This document shows positions 1 through 8,990 of a stretch of 22,386 nucleotides of DNA, piece after piece (the first letter of the stretch is position 1; every line of letters begins with the position of its first letter). The notes beneath the pieces are model-generated. The model worked only from the letters and a program-made list of their open reading frames with translations. It did no database searches and was not told the DNA's origin. Source of the DNA: Chara braunii (taxonomy: Eukaryota > Streptophyta > Charophyceae > Charales > Characeae); the NCBI GenBank assembly GCA_003427395.1, contig BFEA01000168.1, forward strand, positions 1,534,289 to 1,556,674, read 5' to 3'. A program made the translations under genes and the position numbers.

Positions 1-258
1 AAACTAACTACCCTGCTCAACCCCCACGACTTCTTTGCTCCTGCCACCTCCTCCGCCCTCTTCCCCCGCTTCTTCAATCTCCCGCTCCTCCGCCACACCT
101 CCACAGCTCGGGGAAAAAAGGACGTGCCTCCCCTCTGGTCTTTCTCTACGTGCCTGGCGCCAAACTTGCCCAGGAAGGTACATGAGGCCAACAGGGATTG
201 AATCTAAGACCTCATGAATGCCACTTGCGTGCCATACCAACCAAGGTACGCTGCTGGA
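1..258 (-). repeat. tRNA-derived SINE, tail cut by window edge
   Basis: Read on the minus strand, this segment begins AATCCAGC and continues with a tRNA-like head. An A-box-like stretch lies at 232-246 (TTGGTTGGTATGG) and a B-box-like stretch at 194-204 (GATTCAATCCC), at normal tRNA spacing. The following body shares CATGTACCTT and GAGGGGAGGCAC blocks with the plus-strand element at 4309-4680, so both belong to one family. Such elements are transcribed by RNA polymerase III from the internal boxes and moved by a LINE reverse transcriptase. The distal part and any A tail lie outside the window. The tRNA source is not identifiable by eye. Confidence 0.62.
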
Positions 259-603
259 TTTCAGTCTAGAGTCGGGGGAAGACAGTACGGGTAGACATAG
301 CATGCCGGTTTCCAAAGCCAGCTGTGTCCGAACCTCCCCAACTAGCAGGAGGCGCTGCACACACATTGCCATAGCTGTTAGGGCACAACCCCCTACGGGA
401 CCATGAGTCTAAAAACACCCCCGACCACCACCCCAAAACCCCCCGAACCCACCACCCCGACTCNTTTCTCCCATTTCCCCCTCAATCCCTTGCGAGCGAA
501 GCCGCAACAGGTACCCTTGTGTACACTAGACCCGATCAAGACAACTGGGACGAGATAATCCCGAAGGTAGACAGTGTGTAGAACAACAAGTGTCCATTTA
601 GCA
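259..603. other. non-coding spacer with C-rich tract and one N
   Basis: No gene or repeat family is recognised here. Positions 405-490 are strongly C-rich on the plus strand, with runs of CCACC and CCCC, and contain the only ambiguous base of the window at 464. That may mark a hard-to-sequence homopurine/homopyrimidine tract. The pol homology downstream starts only near 604. Confidence 0.4.
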
Positions 604-1280
604 ACTTGCCGCACTCCCAATGAACTGCTTAAGTCTTTTAAACTGCGCAGACCGTTTGAAGGGCTCAACCGGGATCAGATCCAGAGGCTACCGCGCAGTA
701 CTAGGGAGTTCGCGCTACAGCGTGAGAAAGAGATTGCTATAGTTATAGAGAACCTCAGGAAGGCCCAGCATAAGATGATAGAGCAAGTTAATAAGCGCCG
801 TCGCCCATTGCAGTTTCGAATAGGCGATTTAGTCTGGGTCAAGTCCAAAGAGTTTGCTGCTGAGGAGAATATCTCGCAGAACTGTTGCCCGCGTATAGAG
901 GACCATGGCCAGTCTTAGAAGTCAAGGGCGGAGATGGTGGGCCGTCCTACACCATAGTGATCCCAGCACACCTCCACACCTACCCAGTTTTTCATGCGTC
1001 GAAGTTATTGCCTTGCACTACGAGTCAGCAATTCCCATTGAAAAGGTCCATGATCCCTCCGGATATGGACGAAAGGTACGACATTGATCGCATAGTAGAT
1101 GAGGATGTATTCAGAACAGGAGGTAGAGGTCGTCCACAGAAACGGAACAAAGTCAGATGTTCTTACCAAGAACCGGAAGACGACCGCTGGTTTACTCGAA
1201 CAGAACTTCTAGAGACTGCTCCCAATGTAATCTGTGCCTATGAAAGTATCAAGAAAGGTAAAGAGCCTACTGCAGGTTGA
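604..1280 (+). pseudogene. Ty3/gypsy integrase C-terminal fragment, frameshifted
   Basis: The fragment reads as the last part of a gypsy-type integrase. First comes a helical stretch (LRKAQHKMIEQVNKRRRP), then the GPY/F-type module with IGDLVWVKSKE and, in another frame, AYRGPWPVLEV, PVFHASKLLP, and a terminal IDRIVDEDVF and DDRWFTRTELL segment that resembles a degenerate chromodomain region. The zinc finger and catalytic core are absent, so the gene is 5'-truncated. The reading frame changes at about 878-886: the first part is in the frame of 574, the rest in the frame of 885, which fits the loss of one base after the ENISQ codons. The end is a TGA at 1278-1280. In a live element this domain helps target and bind DNA during insertion. 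It may come from an element family related to, but distinct from, the one at 4820-9715. Confidence 0.82.
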
Positions 1281-1515
1281 CATCAGAGGAGCTTGAATTT
1301 AGGCCGGCGGGAGTGAAACGGTTCTCCTTTGCAGTAGCAGATGCAGATCCCAGGGCTCCATCCATAGACCTTGCCATCACCCGCGCCAATTCGACCCATG
1401 TGTGTTTGAACCTGTGACCTGTGTTTTGGTAGTCGTCTGTTGTCTGTCGCAGGTTAGTGTGGTCGTCGGGTCTTGAACCGGAGTTCTGTCAAGCAAGGGT
1501 CGTAGCTGTGTAGAA

Positions 1516-1577
1516 GTCGTAGCTGCTACAGTCCTGAAAGGTCAAGGTCGTAGCTGCTACAGTCCTGAAAGGTCAAG
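1516..1577 (+). repeat. 31-bp direct tandem repeat, two copies
   Basis: Two identical 31-bp units (1516-1546 and 1547-1577) start with GTCGTAGCTGCTACAG and end with AAAGGTCAAG. A partial upstream copy (GTCGTAGCTG) lies near 1499-1508. The core TAGCTGCTA is itself nearly palindromic. Confidence 0.85.
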
Positions 1578-1613
1578 TCTACAGACTTCCGGAAGGTCCG
1601 GAAGTGACCTTTC
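1567..1613 (+). repeat. nested inverted repeat (hairpin)
   Basis: An inner perfect 9-bp inverted repeat, ACTTCCGGA (1585-1593) and TCCGGAAGT (1597-1605), has a 3-base loop. An outer 9-bp pair, GAAAGGTCA (1567-1575) and TGACCTTTC (1605-1613), flanks it, with a 9-base bulge on the left side only. It could fold as a bulged hairpin in RNA or DNA. A terminator role is not supported, as no T run follows. Confidence 0.7.
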
Positions 1614-2340
1614 GAGAATTGTTTAGGTTAGGCTAGAGGCAAGTGGGCAAGTGGGCAGTCCAACCTCGCCTAGTCAGCGGCACCCAGTCCCAGGCGCACT
1701 TTGTCCAGTCAGCAAGTACCATGTTGGACTACGTGCACCCTGGGCCCGGTGAAAGGGGCAGACCAGCGACCAAGCACAGTATAAAGCAAGAGACAGCGTC
1801 CAGTCATGCATTCATTCTGCCTGTGAGTCGCGCAGAGGTGCTGCCTGAGCGTCTTGTGCAAGGACTGCAGGTGCCCGAAGGAGAAGTGGGCTGTGCAGGA
1901 GACGAACCGGCCATAGCCGCTAGTTATTAGGGAAGGTAGAAGGCAGCCATAGATGCTGTAGGTTAGGGATAGGCTATAGCGTGTACGTGTGTGAGTGTTC
2001 TGTGAAGTGTGTGCATGTGTGGGACATCCAGGGAGATCCAGAGTAGCATGCGTGTGAACAGCTGCTGGGAATACATTGTTGGAAGGGTGTTGTGAGGGCG
2101 CACAGGCACCATAGCCATTCGAAGGAAGTTTGAATCTGAACTGTGTTGTTTGCCTCGATATCTCTGAGCTTTGTGTGGGGGCCTGGCGCCAGTGTCATTG
2201 CCATCTGTTTGCATGCATGCCAATTGAAGGAGAAGACGAGTCTGGTTGTAAGGAAATAATAATATATGGAACTTTTCGGCGGGACGATGCCCCAATGTTT
2301 ATTTTTGGTTGATTTACACAAATGTGAGGAATGTGTCCTC

Positions 2341-2929
2341 AGGGGGCCCTAGACAACGTGCATATGTTCTGGACTGTGGCCCCCAGCAAGCCTCGTGCCC
2401 GCCCTAAGTGACGGTGGGCCTGAATATCCACGAGAGGCCCTTATCTCAGCATTTTCCAATGTGGGTCTCAGACAGTTGCTGCACGCCAGTTGCTTGAAAT
2501 GCAACCTGGGCCTCACCTTGGGCTCTGCCAGAAGAAGCAGCTGCGCCAGGCAGTTGAGCCCAGGACGCAGGTGGTTGTGCCCTGGGCACACACAGTGTGA
2601 GGCCGACACGTCACGAAGTGGCCATGGGCCAATGAGTCACATTTACCCCGCAGGCCATTGCAAACACAGCAAACAATCGGAGCCTGGAAAGTCCTGGGTG
2701 ACCAACTGAAAACAGCCCAGGCCCTCAACAGTAGACATTAGCCTGGGCGCAAACACTGGGGCCCGACCAGAAGCTACTGGAAACTTCTACGGCCAGGCCC
2801 AGACAGTCCAGCAGCAGCAACATCTCCCATATAGGGAGTAGGCCAGCCAGTCCGGGGCATTCTGGCCTAGGCAGGCAATGGGGACACGGTGCTGCGATTC
2901 AGTGCAAGTGTCTGCATTGTGCTAGCGCT
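2341..2929. other. no gene recognised
   Basis: This GC-rich stretch has many CCAGG, GGCCC and CCTGGGC motifs and open frames on both strands (for example 2395-2709 plus and 2349-2728 minus). None has recognisable domains and they shadow each other. I see no repeat family or RNA gene in it. Confidence 0.35.
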
Positions 2930-3402
2930 GGCTGGGGCGCGTGCGGGCGCTGAGTGGTGAGGGGCGCTGCAGGGCAGCGGGGCGCTAGCAGCCATATCCG
3001 GGCTGCAGGGCGGGAGGGCAGGTGAAGGCGCAGGTGTGGGTGGACAAGGGGTGATGAGGGAGACGAGAGTACGTACCTGGTGTACGTGGGAGGTCGGCAT
3101 TGGTGTTGACGTCATGTACATCGGTCTTCAAAGTCGAAGTGAGCCTGTTGCATGAATGTAGATAGGATAGGTAGGATGAGTAGAGCAGACTGGGCGCTGG
3201 GTGCCAGACAGAAGGAGCAACATTCAATACTGCATTCGTGTGGCCTGAGGGCTTGGACATTGGCTCACGAGTTCATATATTGCTCTTATGTGGATGTTTT
3301 CTTGGTGCATTTGAGCTCTCTGGTTGTTACATGACTATCAGTACTTCTGCATGATTTTGCAACTTGGTTTTCTGTATATCGCTCTCCCTCATATTCCTTG
3401 CA
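2930..3402 (+). repeat. LTR without attached internal region (solo or 3' LTR)
   Basis: This block aligns over most of its length with 4820-5406. Shared stretches include GGCAGCGG, CCGGGCTG, the CGTACCTG-TGTA block, CATTGGT-TTGTTG, GGTCTTCAA, TTGTTGCATGAA, ATTCGTGTGGC, TATTGCTCTTAT, ATGACTATC and a final CTCATATTCCTT. It ends in GCA at 3402, a typical LTR end. The following bases lack a primer binding site, so it is a solo LTR or the 3' LTR of a deleted element. The 5' edge is approximate, because homology fades upstream of 2935. Where the other copy has TATAAAGG, this one has TAGATAGG, so its promoter looks damaged. Confidence 0.72.
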
Positions 3403-4308
3403 CAAATCAAGAATGGGGTTTTTGATTTTTTTGCGCCGGGTTATTCTTTTTCGGTGGATCTGCTATGAAGGGTGTTCATGTGTGTGGTATGGATCTCTTC
3501 AAATTGTCCTTCCCTGCCTACCATGTGTTGGACTTGTCAAGATTTGGCAGACCTTGTACCAGTGAGTCCATAGAGGGACACAGCCATACTTGTACCTGCC
3601 CGCTGAAACCGCACACAGCCAGCCAACCAACTCAAACAATCCATGCCACTCGGCAAGTAGAATAGAAATAGAGAGTATAGCCAACGCTGCCACTTCTTCT
3701 CCTGCAACACATTCCAGACGATTGTTTATAGAAATTTAAAATGTACATGTTCAGAGTAGGTGGCTGAAACCGCCTCGAACAATAGAGTCTAAGACCCTCC
3801 CTCCTTTCCCATACTTCACCACCATTCAACCTGTGGTCTGACAGCCGGGAATGGGGGGCCTACTGTCTTTCTTTGCCCTGGATGGGCCAGTGCTACGCCC
3901 ACTACCATGGCCCTGTACTGGCAACTGCAGAGCCGCGCACGTGTGCATGAGATTCTCACGGTAGTCAAGGACATGTGCCCAAGCTAATGTTTCTCGCCAA
4001 TAACCACGCCATAAGTGTGACCCCCAGTCAGCGTTTAGGCAGCCTAGCGGCATGTATCAAGGTGTCCCTTGGCTGGACAGGCGGGACTTAGTCAGTGGGC
4101 TTTTCGGCCCGGCCTATTTCAGGAAATGGGCCCGGATGGAATTTTGTGTGGGCAAGTGCTGCTATATTTTTCGACCTTCCAGGCAGGTACACACGTACTG
4201 GAAAGGTCTGGTGGGTTATTTCATGGGGTGTTATTTCATGGGGTGACAGCCCAACTCGTTTAGGCATCATATTTACCCAAATGTCCTGGTAGTGGGAATT
4301 GCAGAAAT
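3403..4308. other. no gene recognised; possible old SINE head
   Basis: Short open frames on both strands have no recognisable domains. At about 3757-3830 (minus) a stretch has GTCTTAGA followed by CTCTATTG, about 32 bases after a GAATGGTG motif. This is the same spacing as the SINE head at the left edge, so it may be a very diverged copy. A 15-base direct repeat, TTATTTCATGGGGTG, occurs twice at 4216-4245. Confidence 0.3.
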
Positions 4309-4680
4309 AATCCAGCGGCCTAGCTCAGTTGGTAAGCCACACAAGTGGCATTCAGGAGGTCTTGGGTTCAATTCCCATTGGGCTCATGTACCTTGGTGCT
4401 CGCCACCTAGAGGTAGGTCGTTGGTCCCCCCGAGTGACATTTAGCAGAGACTGCTGATGTTCATAGGGAGAGGGGACCGGAGGGGAGGCACCTGCTGGCC
4501 GATCGAAGAAGCTCACTGCTGATTCTACCGGCTGACCACTGGCCGCTATCGCCCACCTGCTGTATCAGGTATCACACCTGCTGGTGGGTACTGCTCCCGC
4601 ATGTTCCCTCCTTGGAGGCTTGAGCACGGATGTGGCTGCTACGGGGTTCTTCGTAATACTAAAATGACAATAAAAAAAAA
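4309..4680 (+). repeat. tRNA-derived SINE, near full length with A tail
   Basis: The head is plainly tRNA-like. It has a canonical A box TAGCTCAGTTGGTA at 4321-4334 and a B box GGTTCAATTCC at 4365-4375, followed by GGGCTC, which could pair with the start as an acceptor remnant. A body of about 300 bp follows, then an A tail at 4672-4680 preceded by AATGACAAT. The total of about 370 bp is normal for a plant SINE. The opposite-strand element at 1-258 is a family member sharing the AATCCAGC start, head and body blocks. No clear target-site duplication could be seen by eye. It sits directly upstream of the LTR at 4820. Confidence 0.8.
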
Positions 4681-4963
4681 CCTGAAAGATCGTCCTGTCC
4701 AGATTTGACAGGTAATTGAATTGATTGGGCTTCAATCGGTAGTACTTTTGTCATTTCGGAAAGCACGACCGACGATTAGATTTATCAATGGCAGCCGTCA
4801 TCGGGCCCGCCCTCCGAATACTTGGGTGTGCGCGGGTACTAAGAGGTGAGAGGGTCTCGCAGTGGCAGCGGGTGCACAGCGGCCATAGCCGGGCTGACCG
4901 TGCGGTAGCAGGTGATGGCGATGGTAGTCTTCGGGTAGGAGGCCTGCAGAGGGGAGACAAGGT

Positions 4964-5155
4964 GTGATGAGGGGAGGAGAGAACGTACCTGTTGTATGTT
5001 GGCGGTCTGCATTCGTGTTGTTGTCACGTACATTGGTCTTCAACGTCAAAGGGAGACTGGGTGTCATGAGGGGAGGAGAGAGAACGTACGTGGTGTATGC
5101 TGGCGGTCTGCATTGGTGTTGTCGTGAAGTACATTGGTCTTCAACGTGGAAGGGA
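4964..5155 (+). repeat. ~99-bp tandem duplication inside the LTR
   Basis: Two diverged copies (4964-5062 and 5063-5155) each run from GTSATGAGGGGAGGAGAG through GAACGTAC, GGCGGTCTGCATT and TACATTGGTCTTCAACGT. The related LTR at 2930-3402 has only one copy, around 3050-3140. The duplication lies upstream of the TATA box, where U3 enhancer repeats usually occur. Confidence 0.85.
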
Positions 5156-5171
5156 TCTTGTTGCATGAACG

Positions 5172-5177
5172 TATAAA
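5172..5177 (+). promoter_or_regulatory. putative LTR TATA box
   Basis: TATAAA lies in the context CGTATAAAGG within the LTR, about 230 bp before its end and just downstream of the duplicated block. That is a sensible place for the U3 promoter. The aligned upstream LTR reads TAGATAGG at this point. Confidence 0.45.
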
Positions 5178-5409
5178 GGATAGATAGGACGAGTACTGTA
5201 GGCTTGGCGATGTGCGCCAGATAGGAGCGACATTGGATACTGTATTCGTGTGGCAAGGGAGCATCTACATTGACATTCGAGATCATCGTATTGCTCTTAT
5301 TTGGATGGTATCTTGGTGCATTGTGCTCACTGCTTGGTACATGACTATCTGAACTACTTCGTGATTTTGCGATTCGGATTTCTGTCTCTCGCTCATATTC
5401 CTTTCAATT

Positions 5410-5425
5410 TGGTATCAGAGTTGGG
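5410..5425 (+). promoter_or_regulatory. primer binding site for initiator Met-tRNA
   Basis: The sequence TGGTATCAGAGTTGGG is complementary to the 3' end of plant initiator Met-tRNA, the usual primer of plant gypsy and copia elements, apart from one change relative to the common TGGTATCAGAGCTGGG. It starts three bases after the LTR end, the normal position. It fixes the element's orientation as plus and marks the start of minus-strand DNA synthesis. Confidence 0.92.
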
Positions 5426-6530
5426 TCGATATTGCCGATCACCAGCGGTGGCGACTTTGTTACTTGGTGCGCTGACGAAGCTTCTACGCAATGAGGAGAC
5501 GTTGGCGTTGGGTTGATTTGCCACTCCCAGGTAGAGGGGAGTCTGGCAGGAAAGTTGTGGCGACAACGGATGTATGTGTGATGATGAGAGCATGCTAACA
5601 TAGCATTTTGGCTGAGGTGGCACTCCATTGGATTGTGTGTGGTACCGAGGCTATGATCGGTCATCAAAGTGCATGTCGGCTCAATCGGTGAGAAATTGCG
5701 GTTGGGGTCAGCTATCTTCAGGTATGTTGTTCCCTTACCTTATCTTCCCATTCCATTCTCTTATGACAGTGAGAAAGCCAGTTCAACTTGAGTGTCCTCG
5801 GATGTATGTGTGATGATGAGAGCATGCTAACATATCATTTTGGCTGAGGTGGCACTCCATTGCATTGTGTGTGGTACCGTGGCTATGACCGGTCATCGAA
5901 GAGCATGTCGACTCAATCGGTGAGAAATCTGTGGTTGGGGGCAGCTATCTTCAGGCATGTTGTTCCCTTACCTTATCTTCCCATTCCAATCTCTTTTGAC
6001 CGTGAGAAAGCGAGTTCAACTTGAGTGTCCTCTTCTGGTCAGGAGTCATGAGCACTCTACCTTGAGAGTCGGCATTCTTCCTGGTGGCTCATCCGGCAGG
6101 AGAGGGTGGTTCCTTTGAAAGGCCCTTAGTTGAGGTGGGACTGACTGCTAACACCTGACAGACAACACTAGAGTACAATCGTAGTAGTCTATCATTTTGA
6201 GTTTTGTTTAGTGCAGCTGTGCGAGATCTAATTGAAGTAGTAATAGATCATTTGCTTTGTCTTTGTAGATGTTGTTGACACCACTTGATCCGTAGCCTAG
6301 TTGACTTGCTGAATATTCATTTATTATTATTATTTTTTTCAAATCGGTTCGACACAGGCTGTGGTAGGCTCCAGTAAGGGCTCTAGTGCAGACAACGTGT
6401 TGTTTAACCGATGAGAGGAAAAGGTAGTGGGGAGGACAGAACTGAAGGTAGAAGGGTGACACGACAACAATCTCTTAGGATCCCTATCGTGCATCAAGCC
6501 TCAACAGCTTAGGGTGAGAGAGCTATATGA
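5426..6530 (+). other. untranslated leader of the plus-strand element
   Basis: About 1.1 kb separates the primer site from the first gag-like frame. It has no recognisable protein and is dominated by a large tandem duplication at 5567-6032. Packaging signals usually lie in this part of an LTR element, but none can be named from sequence. Confidence 0.5.
5567..6032 (+). repeat. 232-bp tandem duplication in the leader
   Basis: Copy one (5567-5798) and copy two (5799-6032) both run from CGGATGTATGTGTGATGATG to TTCAACTTGAGTGTCCTC, with roughly 16 mismatches by eye. Shared blocks include GAGAGCATGCTAACATA, TTTTGGCTGAGGTGGC and CTTACCTTATCTTCCCATTC. The level of divergence suggests the duplication is old. 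Confidence 0.93.
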
Positions 6531-7140
6531 CGGGAGGCAGCAGCCGAATGTCTGCAAAGGGCTAGGGACGCAGCAGCAGCAGCAGAGCAAGTACTGGCAG
6601 CGGCAGCAGCCACTGATGCAGCTATGGCTTCCTCTGCGGCTACATCTCAAGGTCAGCAAACATTAGGCATGTCATCCAGCTCGCAGGCTATGTGTAGCGG
6701 GATTAGTGCCGGCACTTCTTCTAGTCAGATGGCGGGATCGCAGTACAGCCAGCCAACTTTGTGCACTTGGGAGGCAATAAAACTCCAACAGGTGAAGTTT
6801 ATCTGCTTTTTAACACATCTAGCCATAGAAGTTGTAGCTGCTTCTACTCATGTTGAAGTGGATGGTGCACCCTCACCACTTCAAGAGTTGGTCGAGGCTA
6901 TGGACTCATTAGTCACCCTGCAGACGAATCTAGACCAAATGACTCCCTATTCGATGGATGTGTTTGAAGCCTAAGAAGACTGAAAAACCGAGTGGTCGGC
7001 AAGGAACCCTCATGAGTTTTGGGTGGCACTTTCTAGAGGTCCTAGAGGGGAGCATTTCGTTGTGGAAGTGGGTGTAGGTGCCACAAGTGTGGTGCCTCCG
7101 TAGACATTGCTTCCACATGGAACTCAATAAGTCGCTATTG
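6531..7140 (+). pseudogene. gag N-terminal remnant
   Basis: The frame is open from just after a TGA at 6528 to a TAA at 6972-6974. An ATG at 6624 lies inside it, but coding resemblance extends upstream, starting with an alanine-rich stretch (RARDAAAAAEQVLAAAAA) and then a serine-rich linker. A leucine-containing helical segment follows (LQELVEAMDSLVTLQTNLDQ). Position between the leader and the protease, and the low-complexity alanine and serine make-up, support a Gag N-terminus. No retro-gag core and no zinc knuckle are visible before the protease, so most of gag is missing or scrambled. From 6975 to 7140 I see no clear coding sequence. Confidence 0.5.
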
Positions 7141-7168
7141 CGTTGAAAGACAACGTTTAGGGGATCGG

Positions 7169-7440
7169 GTGCAATGCTCGGTTAGGTTTGTAGCATTTAC
7201 CTTGGCCAACAAATGGTTGTCCTTGACTACGTCAATGACGTGGTCTGCACCTTCTATTTTGGAGATGGGGTACTTAATCATTTTGTTCCTAATTAACGAC
7301 GACCTACCATTCGACATCTTGTTAGGTATGTACTACCTGGAGGTTGCAAAGCCCTAGCTCGAGTGGGACCGAAAGGTGCTTAGGCATGTGTTGTCGGGAA
7401 GGAAACTCGCTAGGTATAACACTAGCGGTGTGATACTCCT
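7169..7440 (+). pseudogene. retropepsin C-terminal remnant
   Basis: The frame opening near 7169 ends with DDLPFDILLGMYYLEVAKP, a good match to the conserved tail of plant gypsy proteases, where DILLGM-x-WL is typical. A stop TAG at 7355-7357 interrupts it, after which LEWDRKV continues in the same frame. The N-terminal active-site Asp-Ser/Thr-Gly motif is not recognisable upstream, so the gene is truncated or too diverged. In a live element this aspartic protease cuts the Gag-Pol polyprotein. About 180 bp with no clear coding follow before the RT. Confidence 0.6.
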
Positions 7441-7619
7441 ACAGTTGCATGTGTGCATCAGCGTTTTATAATTATTATAAACAGAACCAAGAGGATGGTA
7501 CGTACTTCGTCTTCGTCTCTGGGAAAGGGGGGCCCGTTAAAACACTCCAGAGATGAAATTGTCGTTGCTATGTACTCGATCTGTTAGAGTAGCCTTGAGG
7601 AATCGCAGACAAGGAGGTT

Positions 7620-8280
7620 GTCCGTGCCATAGAAATAATCCTAGGCAGTAAAACACCAAAGGGGAGGATCTATAGGATTGCGTCGTCCCAGTTGGACGAG
7701 CTTCGTCGGTAACTGAAAGAGCTCACAGAGAAGGGTTGGATACGGCCTAGCACTTCCCCCTTCGGCTCACCTGTTTTATTTGTTTCGAAGAAGGGGGGAT
7801 CATTAAGGATGTGCATTGATTGTAGAGGCCTTAATGCCATCACAGTTAAGAGCGCAGAACCTCTACCCCGCATCGACGACCTATTGGATAGGGTGCAAGG
7901 ATGTGAGCACTTTACAAAGACAGATTTAAAGTGCGACTACCATCAAATTGCCATTAGACCAGAAGATTAACACAATACCGCATTTCAGACCAGGTAAGGT
8001 TTGGGTGACGACTTTGGCCTTTGCAATGCATCGGGTACATCCCTAAACGCCATGAATAGGGTGTATTCCATGACCTGTTCGGACAAGTTTATTGTTCTAT
8101 ACCTCGACGCTATTTTTATCTTTAGTAAGACTGTGGAGGAGCTTGCACAACGCTTAGATATTGTGCTAGGCCTCCTTAGACAGCATAAGTATAAGATCAA
8201 TTAGTGAGTTCGGACGCACCAAGATCTTGTATTTGGGTCATGATGTATCCACGGATGGAGTTAGGCCCGAAGTTCTCAAG
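7620..8280 (+). pseudogene. reverse transcriptase, inactivated
   Basis: The frame with codons at positions divisible by three carries [56 protein letters not shown] and FTKTDLK (the first catalytic Asp at 7923-7925), then FGLCNA. The catalytic box, normally YLDD, reads YLDA at 8100-8111, so the second Asp is lost. In-frame TAA stops occur at 7710, 7968 and 7995, and a few codons are missing before FGLCNA. At 8202 the frame stops with TAG, and coding resumes in another frame at 8206 (GRTKILYLGHDVSTDGV). The protein would have copied element RNA into DNA. The lesions are too many for any activity. Confidence 0.9.
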
Positions 8281-8990
8281 GATGATTGACTACTACCGCA
8301 ACTTCGTCAAGAACTATAGTACGGTAGCCGCGTCTTTGACTGATCTAATACGCCTTGACACGCGATGGGAATGGACAGACGAATGTGGGGGAGCTTCAAA
8401 TTTGAAGTATGCCCTCATGCGTCATGAGATTCTCATGCTTCCTTATCCGGAGAAGCCATTCATCGTGACCACTGCCGCAAGCCAATATGGCATTGGTGCA
8501 TTGCTTGCTCAACAGGAAGGGATGAAGTTGAGGCCAAACGAGTACATGAGCAAGAAGATGCCATCCATGAAGTTGGCGAAATCCACCTACAAAAAGGGAG
8601 CTCTATGCCCTTACAAGGCTCTTGTCCACTGCGTTTACAAGGCTCTCGTCCATTTGAGAACCGACCCTCAAGTGGATCAAGATGCAACCCGTGCTCTTCG
8701 ATTCACTTGAACGTCTGATTGAGGTCACATATCAGTACGACTTCAAACTATGTGAAGGTAGAGTACAACAAGATTGCTATGCGTTGTCGCGTAGGGCAGA
8801 CTACCTAGGTGCTCTAGTTACTGAATTTGGCTTATTTGACAATGTAACTCGATCATTGGTGGATGCCTACAAGGAAGATCCCATTATGATGGATATCATA
8901 CGCAGACTAGAGGCCCAAGACAAAGGCGCGTCTAGCGAGTTTTTGATGGTGGATTGGTTACTCTTTCCTGAAAAGGTGGGGTTTAAAAGA
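8281..8990 (+). pseudogene. RNase H domain and connection, inactivated
   Basis: The region has YYRNFVKNYSTVAASLTDL (end of RT), then PFIVTTAASQYGIGALLAQQ. Gypsy RNase H normally has TTDAS here, so the first catalytic Asp is replaced by Ala (codon GCC at 8474-8476). Next come EYMSKKMPS and KLAKSTYKK. A 24-bp tandem duplication at 8611-8658 repeats a KALVH segment and displaces the usual WRHYL. The frame shifts near 8670: LRTD is in the earlier frame, and MQPVLFDSLERLIEV, ALSRRADYLG and the linker DPIMMDIIRRLEAQDKG in the later one. This part is open to a TGA at 8991-8993. In live elements RNase H removes the RNA strand during reverse transcription. Confidence 0.87.

Larger units (their letters stand above)
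1281..2340 (+). other. possible 3' UTR and LTR of the 604-1280 element
   Basis: No protein is recognised. The stretch directly follows the end of an integrase, where the 3' UTR, purine tract and LTR of a plus-strand element would lie. It has a TATAAA at about 1780-1785, a GT-rich stretch at 1975-2030 and AATAATA near 2255. These would suit an LTR promoter and polyadenylation region, but I could not find paired ends or a second copy, so the LTR assignment is inference. The open frame at 1643-1930 shows no family resemblance. Confidence 0.3.
4820..5406 (+). repeat. 5' LTR of the plus-strand element
   Basis: It is homologous to 2930-3402, ends CCTTTCA at 5406, and is followed three bases later by the tRNA primer site, which fixes its 3' edge. 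The 5' edge is approximate. It is longer than the upstream copy because it carries an internal tandem duplication of about 99 bp. Between the SINE tail at 4680 and about 4820 there is unassigned sequence, which may include the true LTR start. Confidence 0.8.

Noticed and set aside
464-464. Ambiguous base as sign of an assembly join
   Set aside because: A single N in a C-rich tract is more likely a base-calling problem; no change in sequence character supports a join.
2395-2728. Overlapping frames on both strands of a GC-rich block
   Set aside because: No domain, and similar openness on both strands suggests chance in GC-rich sequence.
4216-4245. 15-bp direct repeat TTATTTCATGGGGTG as a target-site duplication
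   Set aside because: The two copies are immediately adjacent with nothing inserted between them.
4321-4390. A functional tRNA gene
   Set aside because: A and B boxes are good, but the arms do not fold into a full cloverleaf by eye and a SINE body with A tail follows.
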